Part shown: one piece after another, positions 11,201 to 43,840 of the stretch
Numbering within the stretch: position 1 is the first letter of the stretch
Layout: every line of letters begins with the position of its first letter
Origin: Apteryx mantelli
Taxonomy: Eukaryota > Chordata > Aves > Apterygiformes > Apterygidae
Assembly (NCBI RefSeq): GCF_036417845.1
Contig: NC_089978.1
Span: 138,316,288 to 138,380,287 of the forward strand
Reading direction: 5' to 3'
Length of the DNA stretch: 64,000 nt
The notes under the pieces: generated by a model
The model's database searches: none
What the model was told of the DNA's origin: nothing
The model's input: only the letters and a program-made list of their open reading frames with translations
Program-made: the position numbers and the translations under genes

Positions 11201-13580
11201 TAAATCTGAAACTGTTATCACACCAACATGTTAGTTCTTTACTCTTGGCTGTTTAAAATTCTAGGAAAAAAAGGAAAAAACAAATATTGCTGTTGAAATC
11301 CAGCTTTCTGCTTCACACAGTTAACCACATGTCAGCATCTCCCACCTTTTACTGGGTATCTCCTTTTGTGATGGAGTCAATTCTTTGTGTGGCTTTTTCT
11401 GCTTCTCTTTTTTCTCCTTCTTCAGTTCCTTGACCTGTGTTCTGGATTTTTTGCTTAAAGGTGCAGCTACACATGCAAAATCTTCATCTGTTGAAGAAAC
11501 ACTAACAAGCTTTAACTAGTTTTCTCCTATAATATTCTTCCACACGGCAAAAAGAAGTCATTCAAATTAATTTCATCACACACTGAGAATATACCAAACA
11601 ATTGCACCCACACAGACCCATTTCAAATTAATTGTGTTTTTAAAGAAGAAGCCAAGTATAACTAAAATGTTCTTAAAGGTATTTTAAATGAAAACTTAAC
11701 ACCCTCTCTTTTAAGAGGATGCTTTTAAGAGGTGATTATTTCAATTTTTATTACCAATATGGCAATAAAGCTTCAATCTTCAATGTTTTACCAGATTTCA
11801 AATAACTTGAAGTTCACCTTTTGATACATTGAACAATAATAATTTTTAACAGTAATCACTGTCAATAGTTACAGTTTTTTGTATTTTGGGAATTGTTCCT
11901 CTAAATGACTCTCACTCTGAAAAAAAAAAAAAAGTAGGTTTCTCCCCCTTTTCTTACCATTCTCATACTGTTTCTTACCAAATACAATGTACATCTCTAG
12001 TTTTCGTGGAAAACAGAAGGCACGAGAACTGCCTTTCTTCTAACTGAAAACACTGCAGATCACAGTTCAAAATAAGGAAAAATAAAATAAATTTCAGTGC
12101 TCTCTAAATGATGCACAACCCTATATAAGATCACTAACACTTCTAAAAAAAAGTATCTAACCAATATCTTAAGAAGAAAACAGACTAGACTCTTCTTTAA
12201 TATTAAAACAGCTCACTCATAAACTAAGAGAAGTTGTAGACCATGTTTAAACTCCTGAAACTATGACACTGGGTTATCTACATGACTCACAAACATTACT
12301 CACTTCAACGTTATTGACTTCCCCGCACTTCAAACTCTTCCCTTGATCCTGCAAACAGTGCAGGAAAAAAAACCAAAACATGAAAGTAACCAAATTCAGT
12401 ACGGAAAATGTGTGACACGGAGAGGGTTTAGAGGCAAACGAATGAAACGAATGAAAACGAATAGCCTGCAGTCTATTTTTCATTTCACTAAAACCATTTG
12501 ACCTCTATGTCTTTATATGCCCCAAAACCATCATGATACAGAGCTATGGGAGAAACATTACATCCACGTACTGATGATTCAAAATTCCATTATATTCTGA
12601 GTTACAATCCTGTGAACTGATCATCAGGAGGACATCGAACAAGCAATTATCACTGAAAACTGAGGGGGGGAAACAAACCAGTTTCCTGCAATAACAAAAC
12701 AGAATGTATTCACCAGTGCCATGATATATTGTTCTTACACTCTGGTTTACAGTCATCATATCTTTCTTGAATTAGGGTTTTTAACAGTGTGCCTAGATTA
12801 CTTCCAACGAAAACCATGACAACCTTGTCACTGAATTGATTCATCAAAAAGAAAGACCATCTGCCAATATGTTTGGTGGTTGCATTAGTGTTTGGCTTTT
12901 TTGGTGTGTATAACAACAGACCACTTACCATCATTATCCAAATCCCCAAACTGCGAATAGTCAACAATTTTCTTGTTCCTGTGGCAAAAACATACACCAT
13001 TAATCCTCTCAGATTCAGAATCTTGACTTGCTAATGCTCAATTTTGGGTATATTATAAGAAAAAAGAGAGAAAAAACCCATACTGTATGCTCTAATCTAT
13101 GCATAATTATTGCTATTGAAATGTGCTTTCCATGCAGCTTCTAGGTTGTTTCCTACTTCGCACTGCCATTAATCCGGGTGTTGCTGAGGTCTGAAATGGT
13201 ACAGGCTGGTCCCTCAGATAGGGGGCCCGGGGCGGGCTGCTCTTGGCGGGACACAGACTTCTCGGCTACCCGACCCAGAGCTGCTGCTTCCTCGGGCTAC
13301 CGAGGCAGACCCAAGGCTCACGGGGAGGGCAGCACGGCCACAGCCGACCCGGGGACGAGGGTCGCGTTCAGCTCCGTCCCCAAGCCCCACTGGCTCTGAC
13401 GGCGCCCAACGGACCGCCAGGCGGCAACGGCCGCCGGGCGCGCGCCGCAGCCCTTCGAGGAAACGCCTCTCGGCGCCTCTGCGCTTCTCGGGGTGGGCGA
13501 TCTCCGAGAAAGGGGCGATTCCCACCGCCCCTCCGCGCTGTGCGGGGCCGCCACACGCACCTCCGCACCGGTCGCGCCAT
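5130..13580 (-). CDS. RAD51AP1: RAD51-associated protein 1 (RAD51AP1), nine coding exons, complete
   Basis: RAD51AP1 binds DNA and the RAD51 recombinase in the nucleus and stimulates joint-molecule (D-loop) formation during homologous-recombination repair. Coding exons, 5' to 3': 13561-13580, 12929-12978, 11346-11487, 10420-10529, 9313-9387, 8497-8649, 7195-7347, 6078-6209, 5130-5257. All junctions are GT-AG and the frame stays open for 963 nt (320 residues; human isoforms are about 335 and 352). Recognised blocks are the MARPVRR start, KKIVDYSQF (residues 9-17), LDDKLYQRDLEVALALSVKE (74-93), acidic/lysine-rich stretches from exons 6-7, KPKWIPP (272-278) and the RAD51-binding tail RLGLSRLARVKPLHP (301-315). 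The middle is diverged and the two ends are conserved, as expected for this largely disordered protein. Exons 5-8 are all phase 1-1 and divisible by three. The roughly 17-residue segment of the long human isoform between exons 3 and 4 was not found. It is head-to-head with C12orf4. Introns hold no other recognised feature. Confidence 0.96.
6078..6209 (-). CDS. RAD51AP1: RAD51AP1 coding exon 8
   Basis: 132 nt, phase 1-1. Serine-rich linker ending TDRKPKWIPP, corresponding to human SKKPKWVPP. Acceptor CCTGTAG, donor CCAG|GTATAT. Confidence 0.9.
7195..7347 (-). CDS. RAD51AP1: RAD51AP1 coding exon 7
   Basis: 153 nt, phase 1-1. The acidic run EESEDLVYSEDDDEDFAM is followed by a lysine-rich tail, matching human EDSEDDSDFCESEDNDEDFS and its basic tail. 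The exon begins GTGAGG after its TATAG acceptor, again donor-like. Confidence 0.94.
8497..8649 (-). CDS. RAD51AP1: RAD51AP1 coding exon 6
   Basis: 153 nt, phase 1-1. Encodes LNQIIDDNVPTSHDGQRTAA and then the block AKALSQQGKLLTIESDD. It aligns with the human segment between DLDKITVEDD and the acidic FAPGEDSED region. Confidence 0.92.
9313..9387 (-). CDS. RAD51AP1: RAD51AP1 coding exon 5
   Basis: 75 nt, phase 1-1, containing FSNCSVDSELLG (human ISNCSVASDYLD). The exon itself begins GTAAGA directly after its CAG acceptor, so its first bases look like a splice donor (see findings). The real donor is CTAG|GTAAGT. Confidence 0.92.
10420..10529 (-). CDS. RAD51AP1: RAD51AP1 coding exon 4
   Basis: 110 nt encoding the near-invariant LDDKLYQRDLEVALALSVKE block. 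Acceptor TTTTTTCAG. The donor is CAAG|GTTATT, a weak match to consensus. Confidence 0.94.
11346..11487 (-). CDS. RAD51AP1: RAD51AP1 coding exon 3
   Basis: 142 nt. Starts DEDFACVAAPLSKKSRT (human DDDFVSATVPLNKKSRT), then a lysine/glutamate-rich basic segment ending SKR. A GTAAAA sequence seven bases before the chosen AG|GTGGGA donor would break the frame into exon 4, so the GTGGGA donor is preferred. Confidence 0.9.
12929..12978 (-). CDS. RAD51AP1: RAD51AP1 coding exon 2
   Basis: 50 nt between a CCACAG acceptor and a GATG|GTAAGT donor. It carries KKIVDYSQF, the conserved N-terminal motif (human KKPVNYSQF), followed by acidic residues that continue in exon 3. Confidence 0.93.
13561..13580 (-). 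CDS. RAD51AP1: RAD51AP1 coding exon 1
   Basis: The ATG lies at 13580-13578 and encodes MARPVR plus two bases of the next codon (human MVRPVR). The donor is AG|GTGCGT. Longer open frames overlap it on both strands, but only this frame joins exon 2 to give a RAD51AP1 N terminus. Confidence 0.88.
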
Positions 13581-13963
13581 CTCCCTCTGCGCTCCGCTCC
13601 GCGCGACGGCCCCGCGCCTCCCTCAGGCAGGACCCGAGCGCCGCGTCCGATGACGACACTGCTTCCTCTTCCTCTTCGTCTCCCTCTCCCCCTCCCCGCC
13701 CGGAGCCGGCAACAACAGCAAGGAGCGGGTCTCGTCGCCAGCTTGGCACATTCGCCACAAAGCGGGCGACTGGGAGAAAAAAGCGGCGGCGGCGGGCTCC
13801 TCGCGGCCGAATCTGCGCCTGCGGACGCGCAGGTTCGTCAGGAGGGCGGGAGCAGGCCGGCGTCGCCTCCTTCCTCTAGCGGCTCGGCGGACGGGGGCCA
13901 CGCCCCCGCGCCGGCCGGCCAGAAGCCTCCGCTCCCCCGCCGGCCTTTCCCCTCGGGACTCAG

Positions 13964-14100
13964 GTGAGCCAAGAGGGAAGGGGGCTCCGCCCCCGCCCTT
14001 CGCGGCGGGGGAAGTGGCTCCCATCCTTGACCTGCGACGGGCCGCCGCCAACGGCCGCTGAGCGCCGCCTGGCCCCGGGCGGCAGCACGGCCCCGCCTAG
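13964..14100 (+). other. C12orf4: Candidate non-coding first exon of C12orf4
   Basis: Two good donors lie downstream of the CpG-island core: CTCAG|GTGAGC after 13963 and CCTAG|GTGAGT after 14100. Either could splice to the acceptor just before the C12orf4 start exon (TGCTAG at 15500 or TGCAG at 15505). The 5' end cannot be fixed from sequence; the span given is only the stretch between the two donors. Confidence 0.4.
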
Positions 14101-14784
14101 GTGAGTCCCCGAGTCCTGGCGCCGCCGCGCAGAGGCCTGGCGACATCCTTAGGTGTCGGGCCTCCCTCTCGGCCTGAAATTCCACGGTTTAGTGACCCGT
14201 AGCACAGAGGGGTTGTTTGCCGTGGGGTTTCGGGGCCTTCCGCGAGGGAGGGGAGGGAGCGCGAGCAGAGTCTTCTCCCAGCGCTTCCCATCAGCAGCCT
14301 TGCCTCTGCTTTCCAGTAACGAGAGCTGGTGCTGGTTCTCTTAGCGAGGGCCGCCGAATCTGGCACCCGAGAGCCTGTGGTGGACTTCAGGGCGCCAGCG
14401 CTGTTGTTGTAGAGGGAATTTGTCCCTTTCTCAGGGACAGGCTGGGTACCCAGTTGCACTGGGATCAGAGAGGGGGGTTGTCGCCTTGTACCATCCTTTT
14501 TCTTCCTCGTTAAACCTAAGTTTTGCCGGGAAGTAGTGCAAAGATGTTCATCAGCTATTCAAATTGAGTTCCTCTCTGTGACAGGGCATGGAATGGCCTC
14601 GGTTTAGCTTTGATTTCCTTGAGTGTTCTTTGTTGTTGTTAGTCGGTTAGTCTTTTTCCAGAATGTAGGTATGTTCAAAATAAAAACCCTATAAACTGGT
14701 CCCATGAGTTTGGCTGTGGAAAGTAAACTTTCTTCTTTCATTTTCTGGTTTTCATCTCTTTGGACAGTGGATTTTAGCATGGGA

Positions 14785-14875
14785 GAGGTTTCAGCTGGAG
14801 TAATGTGTCCAGTTTTGCATATAATGCTCAAAAAAGAATGTAAATGAGCTGGAGGAGTCCTAGTGGAGAGAAGAA
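14785..14875 (+). repeat. CR1-type LINE fragment (intron 1 of C12orf4)
   Basis: Contains GCTGGAGTAATGTGTCCAGT, matching the CR1 segment usually read 'ctggagtactgtgtccagtt'. 28 nt (14793-14820) are identical to 16762-16789, and both copies share GGAGTCCTAGTGGAGAGA. Confidence 0.65.
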
Positions 14876-15080
14876 TTCCTGATATAGGTGTGTGCTCCCA
14901 TAGCATGAATTTAGGCTATAGAGAGTTATTTTGCTTTTCCTTTTGCTTGTTTTTAATTGGATATTTTAAAAGTAACAAAAAATCATCCTAAAGCAAGTCA
15001 CAAAATTACAAAATCTTATACAAAAAATGATCACTACCTTCCCCTCCCCCCAGATCTCCTCCCTGTTTTAAAAGTGCGTT

Positions 15081-15137
15081 CCTGGGCAAAGGAGGAATCC
15101 TAATTCTAATCCTGGGCAAAGGAGAGTCCTAATGCAC
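15081..15137 (+). repeat. Short imperfect tandem duplication, 30-bp period
   Basis: CCTGGGCAAAGGAG occurs at 15081 and again at 15111, each followed by a 'tcctaat' segment, consistent with a local duplication of about 30 bp in C12orf4 intron 1. Confidence 0.6.
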
Positions 15138-15522
15138 CCTACAAGGATTTCAGATTTTGAGACAAGCATATCAACAGGTACAGGGTCTCAGTTAAAGAAG
15201 GTTATTTATGGTGATTCCTTCTGTTCTGGTCCTGCATTTAAGTCAGGAGGCTTATAACTGCAATTTGTAAGAATAACTATCTAAATTCACATATTGATAC
15301 ACTCAATTAGAGTTTGGAAGCACTCTTGGTTTTTGGAAGCACTTTTGGTAACTGGTATTCATACTTCAGCTCCTACCTATGGACTTGGAAATCAAAATTT
15401 AGATGCATATTTATGAAAAACTTGGTTCTTATGTTTTCTTGCCAGAACAAGTTAACAAAGCCTTTTTTTTAAAGCATTTTTTACATGTTTTTGTTGCTAG
15501 TGCAGGAAATAATCTCAAGAAG

Positions 15523-37085
<21,563 letters not shown>

Positions 37086-37216
37086 ATTTTGTGCAGCAGT
37101 AAGGTGTATCCTGTTAAAAAAGGATGAGATTACTGAGATTCTGTAGTGGAATGTCTCTTTTCTGCAGATTGATGACCCTGAATTGGAATTTGTTGCAATT
37201 TCAAGAATAATATCAT

Positions 37217-37222
37217 AATAAA
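37217..37222 (+). terminator. C12orf4: C12orf4 polyadenylation signal AATAAA
   Basis: Canonical AATAAA 132 nt after the C12orf4 stop, with T/G-rich sequence just downstream (ATGTATGCTGTCTGTACTTG). It would give a short 3' UTR of about 150 nt. Longer isoforms cannot be excluded. Confidence 0.7.
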
Positions 37223-37508
37223 AGATGTATGCTGTCTGTACTTGGATGTTAGCATTTTATTTTTGCCTTTTACATTCTGTTTCAGTGCAGTGTTAATGTT
37301 GAATTCCTCACCTTTTTTCTGAAAGACTTTGAATGTAATTAAATGTATTTAATCTACAGAAACATAAGTGATTGCCATAATTAAGTACTTGTAGTAGGAA
37401 TAGGATCTTCTGTTAGTGGGGGTGCACCTTTGGGTTGCTGGGTTTTTAAAAGCATTTTCTGAATTTACCCAGTGGCATTAAAAAAAAAAAAGAAAAGAAA
37501 AAAGAGAA

Positions 37509-37569
37509 GACTGTCGGGTGTCTCCTTAGAATGACTGTCAGGTGTCTCCTTAGAATGACTCCTTAGAAT
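37509..37569 (+). repeat. 24-bp tandem repeat, 2.5 copies
   Basis: Two copies of the 24-nt unit starting GACTGTC(G/A)GGTGTCTCC, differing at one base, plus a partial copy, about 290 bp after the C12orf4 polyadenylation signal. Preceded by an A/AAG-rich stretch. Confidence 0.85.
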
Positions 37570-38754
37570 AACTTAGACATAATTTGTTGCAGTTGTCTTT
37601 CCAAGGTCACAGTGGCCAGCAAATAAAATGTATAATCCAGCCACTTTACCATTTAACTGTTACAAAATGAAAAATCCAATAACCTGCTGCATTTTGTATA
37701 TCACTAAAAGTAAGCAATATGCTTGTGACAATGATTACAATTTTTAATTGCTCTTTCTTTCTCTCTTTTTGCTTTTCTTAGTATGTTATCTTTATGCTTT
37801 ATTTTAAGATTTGACATTCACAAGTCTGTCCCATGAACAGCTCAATAGGGATGCTGTAATGTTCTGAACTCTGTACAGGTATATTTTGCTGCCTAATGTC
37901 CAAATGTTTTATGGCTGAGCAGTTCTGTCAGAAAACGCCAATATGTCTAGTCGAGATGCTTCTATAAAACATCTTGAGACAAACTTTAATCCAGTCAAAA
38001 AAAGAAAGAAAGCCAAAAAGTCCACAACCCTGGAGGGAGGAGGAGAAAGCAAATTTGCTTATCTCCTGACTTGTACAGTCAGTCTTTTTAAAGTCAGTTG
38101 TGGACCCAGGAGACTGGAAACAATCCTTCAACCTGGAGACCGACAACAGGAAGAATCCTGTCTGAAACTGGTGTTCTTAAGGTCCCCAGAACAGTCAGGC
38201 CTGCAGCCAAGCAGCTGACGTAGTGGAGGTCCCGAATGGATTTCTGCACTCCACAGTCCTGTTCTGTAGGAAGCCCTGGGATCCTGGCAGAGCAGGTTTC
38301 AAATCTGTAGTCTCTTTCTATGTATTGCCAAAATTTTGCACTTCAAACTGCAGATCTTGGAAGTTGACTTAAAATCAAATGATTTGCTGTCTTCCTTCAA
38401 TGTGATTTTTTATTTAGTTTGATAAATGTGAAGAATGTAAATCTCTGTTCTGGGGAAACTGTAAAATTAATTCTTTAAAATTTTTATAGAGAATCAGAGT
38501 ATTAATTGAGTTCATGATGTTTATAAAGGCCCTGTGTAATTAACAAAACTCTTTGTTTAATGTTTTTGTTGAGTCCTGCGTGCTGTACAGAAGCCATGTA
38601 AGTGACCCAGCGAACACCTATTGCTGAACTGTCAAATGCTATTTTTCTGTGCCAGCAACTTCTAAAGAAGAATCATGCAAGTAATGTGACCTAATTTGGT
38701 GTTCTAGAAAAGAAGAATGTAAATTCATCTAGAAGGAGCTGGATTAATCCTGTT

Positions 38755-38835
38755 AGAGCTCATTTTACAGATCTGGCCGTAAGCTGAAATCAAACTCTAG
38801 TCCCAGAAAAGCAAGTACTCTAAGCACTATTCTGT
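38755..38835 (-). repeat. MIR/CORE-SINE relic, antisense (candidate)
   Basis: CATTTTACAGATCTGGCCGT, then a 'tgaaatcaaactctagtcccag' segment and TACTCTAAGCACTATT follow the reverse-complement order of a MIR-like SINE from its tail to its tRNA-like head, with internal deletion. Confidence 0.45.
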
Positions 38836-38930
38836 TTATGCAAGATGCAGTAGCAGAAGTATTCCTTTTATAAGTTGTAGGACTTGTCTATGCTGTAAAA
38901 CAGGTCTATGTGTTTATATACTTTGTACTA

Positions 38931-38961
38931 CCCCCCCCCCCCCCCCACACACACACACCTC
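38931..38961 (+). repeat. Poly-C followed by CA microsatellite
   Basis: C16 (38931-38946) running into (AC)n. This is the third long poly-C run within about 4.2 kb. Confidence 0.95.
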
Positions 38962-41900
38962 ACACTCCCCACCCCATCACTACATCTGCCAACAGGTAAC
39001 CTGTGTCACACCAAAAATTCTTGAGTAGTCAGCTGGCTTATACTTGTAGGTTCTCTGCCAATAAAAATTATGCCCAAATTTTCCTGTTACTTTGACAAAA
39101 CCCCAGGACATACTATTTAAGTTATTACTGCACATGTAAAACTGCAAGTAATTCTGAGAAAAGAATTTAGCTTTTGTTTTGTGTCCTACTGCCTTTGACT
39201 TTTGAAGATATGTGTTTTCAGTCCTCAGACAGTAGATTACATAGAAACATTTCAGCATAATTACCTATTGGTCTTTGATACAGGGATGAGGTTATGAAAA
39301 GTGAAATGCTAACAATATTTGGGAAAACTGTTAGTTCTGACTAAAATGCTACTGAAGCCTGGACATACTGTGTACTGGTCTGCCAGCCTGTATCTTTCTC
39401 AAAAAGGCACTTACCACTGCATCTATTATTCCGGCTTTTCCTATTCCCAAGAAAGTAGTGCTAACGGCAAATTTTTAACTGTTTTTTTGTTGCAGAAAGG
39501 CAAATAATATAGAGGTAGGATGATATAAACTGTCCTTTCTGTTTGATCTGCACCTGGCAGCTGTACAGAACAGGAGCATAAGGACTGCAATTTGTGGAAT
39601 AAAGCCATGTGCGAAATCCTGTTTGGGTCATGAAAAGCTATTTGAGATTAAGAGGAAAATGACTCAGTAGAAAATCTCATGTCTATGTAGTGCAGTATTC
39701 CTTGGAAGGATGACAGTATCTAATACCTTAAAAATATTCTGTAAAATTGTCTATGTGGCTGGACTTGTACTGAATAATTGCTCTTGCCACTAAGAAAAGT
39801 GAGGAAGGAATGCCATTGTTTAGCTTTTTTGACCTGCTCGTGGTGGCTGATGTAACCTGCAGGTGTCCTTTACAGAACCTGAACTGAGGTTATTAAAAGA
39901 AAGTAATCAAAAATAATCTTGGTTTGTCAAGGACATACCTAACTGACCTTCAGATCATTGCCTTCAGTTACATGATCTGTGTTAGTTTGCTTAGATGATG
40001 ACTGACAACAAACAGGAGGAGAAGAATGCAAATAGTTGAGAAACAGATCTGTGGACCTTGTTCTGACCAGACTACTTTTACCCTATCGAAATTCCAGAAA
40101 TTTCGCTGTACACGTCACTGCTTGGGGAGAGAAGAACCCCATCTGAGATCTTTCCTTCTGAAATCATTCAGTCTGGATTACAGAACATAAGTTAATGAAG
40201 CACAGTTTGAAGATGTTATCTTACCACTTTCCCTGTTGTATGAGAGATGAGTGAAGCCAGCATAGAAGAGAATTAGGGAGAGAGAATTTAAACCAAAGGA
40301 GGAAATTATAAATAATATTGTCTTGAGTTCTAAACCAGTTCTGTTATTTGCGTGAACTTAAAGTTGTTCAGTTCATTTGATCTGTACCTTGTTTTTTCCC
40401 CTCATTAGAATGAAGTTTAATTCATACTTGTATAGTATTTTGACCATTGCCATAATTAATATTATTTCTTGTCTGTACTATAACCAAAAATGCAGTGCTG
40501 TTCCCTAGTATTCAGACCAGGTCAGAAATGTAAAGAGATGTCTATCCTCTTCTTGTAACTTTGCATCATTTAGATATCAGGATGGGATGGAATGTAAAAT
40601 TTGCACAAAAATAGATTTCTTACTTCATCTCTTATATTGGATGTGGTAGAATTCAGTAGCATGGGACCACAGAATTAGACGAACATATTATTATGCAAAA
40701 GTACAAGCAACCTATATTGGTTGCTTATATTATAACTTATAACTATATATAACTTATAACTTGCTTATAACCTATATTTACATTGGTCATGTAAATTCCA
40801 AGGGCTTGACTTTATGCTAAAATAGTGTTTAAACATTAAGCTCTAATTTTTCCACAGTATTCAGAAGCAAGTGGAACAAAGCAAACATATATCATGAGGA
40901 GCAGCACTCAGTGACAAGCCAAATCGGTCATCAGTAGCAACATAATGATGAGCTAAATACTCTGGTAGAAGTTGGTACACTTGAGAGAAAAAAGGGACTG
41001 CCTGCAGGAAAAGGATGATATTCTGTATGTGAAGAAGTCATCACAAAAGTATATGCTGCCTTGCTCGTGGCTTAAGCTACTTGTTAGAATTACTTTGAAA
41101 AGCTGGGCTAAACAGAAAACAAACAGGTCTAGCAATTACAGTTAGCATAGTCAAGCAGATGGCATGGGTTCATCTTTCATAAGCAGTGCTTCCCCTTGTG
41201 TTCTCCTGCTAGCAAATGAACCTTACTCCTTTGAACAGAACAAATGCAGCTTCAACAAGCAGAATGGGGGGAATACCCCTAGGTCAGTACAAGTCTATAG
41301 CTTGACAGAAAACGTGGGTTTGAATCCCCTCAGATAGAAAAGCAAATTGAACCTTGGTCTTCGATGTACTAAGCAATGCTCAGAGTGGTAGGCTTTTATG
41401 TTAAGTGGGACCCTTCATAAAGTGGCAGCTTTTTAGACTCTCAGAATGTCTACCAGGCTGAGCCTAGAGTATGTGCAGTGAAGAGCACCTAATTTAGGAG
41501 CTGAATGAGCTCGAACGTAGCCTTGCCTAGGTGCTTGTTATTTTCAAAATGGAGATGAATTTATGAATACTCAGAAGTATTTTTTTTACTCAGAAGCTTT
41601 TAAGTTCCTGGGAAAATTTACCTTCCAAGCTGCAGGACCAAGCATTTCCATAAATGGACAAAAACTAAGCATGCATGTTAGGCTTGCAGTTTCTGTTGTA
41701 GGCATGTATATTGCATCTTAATTCTAGTTTGAAATGCTGTTCTTTCTGTGCGCATGGCCTAGGCTGCCCTAGCAATTTTAGGCTATAGAGGAACCCATAA
41801 GAAGCCTGTAAAGCTCTTTAAGATTAGTTCCTGGAGCTTAGTCCAGATTCTGGGAAAATAAAGGTGGTTCATAGTTCTTTTTTTCCATTCCCATCTCAGT

Positions 41901-43619
41901 CAGAATAACCTGCAAAGGGAGAAAACCTGTGTTCACCCTTTATAATAAAGGCACTAAAAAATAAAACTAGTTGAAACTAGTCAATGTCAGAGGTGAAGTA
42001 AGTCTCGCAAGTTCTGCCTTGTTAAATAGGCTTCCCCCAAGAAGTGTATATGGACAAGGTGTTATCTCCAAAATCTCTTGCTTTGGAGAACCTACCAAGA
42101 GCATCATTATAGAGGACACTGTGTATGAAAGGAGTGGAAGAGCACAGCAGGAGTGACCCATCAGCTCAAGCAAGTGCATCAATGTACCTTGGGTAAGGAA
42201 TAGGAAGTTTAGTCCAATTCCTGTGGCCTGTTGAATAAGCATGAGGAAGGTGGCTGGTGCCTGTGGAGGCGGACAGAATGTATGCTAATTTGGTATGCAG
42301 TCCCTGCCATTATGCACATGGAAATGCTGGGCAAGAGGATGATGTGCATAGGTGAGAGCAAGACACACAGCAATAGGCATCATACCTGAAGTGGCTTGGT
42401 TGAGTGGATGAGAAATGGAGGACATCCAGTATTCCTATCTAGTAAGGATATAAGAGGACAAAAAATAAGGAAAACAGACTGGGTGGAAGAATGCAGTGTA
42501 AAGCAGCCCAGAGATAGTTTGCATCAGTGAATAGTCAGGGGTTTTTTTTGCTAAATTTGATATTGGCTTTCAACTAAGAAAAAAATCCACCACTTTGACA
42601 ATCTCTAATATGGCTGTGACTGACAGAAGGAAGAGTGAAGGTACAAGGAGGTCATCTGGAACAGCAGGATGATTTAGATGGGGCCAAGGGGTATGACTGG
42701 GAAATAATAAATGGAATTTTGCACATCTTGAGATGTTCACTAAATGCTTAGTGGAATATAGTAGAACAGACTGAGAAGGCCGCAAAAAGTTTGCAGAGTT
42801 GGTAGATGATAGAGAGTGGGAAGTCAAGTGCATCTCATGGGGAGGATGAGATAACTTTAGAAAGGACATACATGTGTTCCTATGAGCACTTTCTCCACCA
42901 CGAAACGAGCTCTTTTTTTGGAAAATGCACTGGAGACATAAGTACATGGTACATGCTTCTTGGTTCACCTAACAGTTTCTGTAATTTCAGAATAGACATG
43001 GAACAGTGCTTTCACCCAGTTTTACGCAAGGCTGAAGAGGAGGCTGAGAAATTATCTGCAGTGGGAATAATTATCAATACCTGTAGGGCAGATTAAGTCA
43101 CAGAAGAAAAGGAAAAAGATTCTTTATAACAGGTATTTATAAATATGAAGTATCTGGTACCATTTCTAACATGGAGAAACAAAAGCTAACAGTGTTGAGT
43201 CATAAAAGAACTGAGAATGGACTAGCATGTAATATTGTACTATATCTGCATTTCTCAGAAGAGCTGTGGAAAATATTGGCATATTTCAGATAGCAGGTGC
43301 AGTTCACAATGTCTCCTAAATCTTCATTCCAGTCACTAGAAATAGAGCAAAAGACATTATTATAGAAAACAAACAATCTTTTGCAATCCAGAGCCTGAGA
43401 GATGTGATGTTAACTTTGACTATCTTCCTAGATACAGACTTTATTTAGCTGTCAGCTTTTGCTCTGAGTTTTGCTGATGTAAATTCAAAGTTACTAAAGT
43501 TCACAGACTTACTTCAAAATTGCACAAATGTAACTGAGAGCAGAATTTGGCATTGTGTGCCCTTCCAAGAGTGCTAACTTTGAAGAGATACAGAGTAACA
43601 CTGGCTAAATGACAACTGA

Positions 43620-43840
43620 AGGGGAATATGAAAACCATCTGTAAATATTTAATGGGTGCAAACATTAAAGACAAGGCTGGTTTGTGCAGACTGTTTCAAG
43701 AAGAGTTTTAACTGAACTAACAGGGATAAAACTTAGCAAAGGAAAATATGTAAAAATTAGAGGGGAAATATTTCTAATAACTTAGAAATCTATCTCACAA
43801 TGTATAAAAATTTCTCTGAGAGTGATATCCATGGCATAAT
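43620..43840 (+). repeat. CR1/L3-type LINE fragment, degenerate
   Basis: GAATATGAAAACCATCTGTA, AATATTTAATGGGTGCAAAC, ATTAAAGACAAGGCTGG and GGGATAAAACTTAGCAAAGG match in order the 3' part of old CR1/L3 elements ('atgataactgtctataaatatt...ggataaaact...aagg'). The reading frame is destroyed. Confidence 0.55.

Larger units (their letters stand above)
13200..14400. promoter_or_regulatory. CpG island, bidirectional RAD51AP1 / C12orf4 promoter
   Basis: An abrupt GC- and CpG-rich block of about 1.2 kb inside otherwise AT-rich DNA. It contains RAD51AP1 exon 1 (minus) and the presumed non-coding first exon of C12orf4 (plus), whose donors lie within 520 bp of the RAD51AP1 start codon. No TATA box was seen. 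GC-rich NRF1-like and ETS-like sequences occur but are not assigned. Many overlapping open frames here are by-products of high GC and few stop codons, not genes. Confidence 0.85.

Noticed and set aside
13178-14513. Many open frames of 100-146 codons on both strands
   Set aside because: They coincide with the CpG island, where stop codons are rare. They overlap one another in several frames, are arginine/proline-rich, and only the 20-nt RAD51AP1 exon 1 joins a known protein.
15403-15522. Open frame extending upstream of the C12orf4 start
   Set aside because: It is continuous with the C12orf4 frame only because the intron lacks a stop there. An acceptor lies at about 15500-15505, and the human N terminus matches the ATG at 15523.
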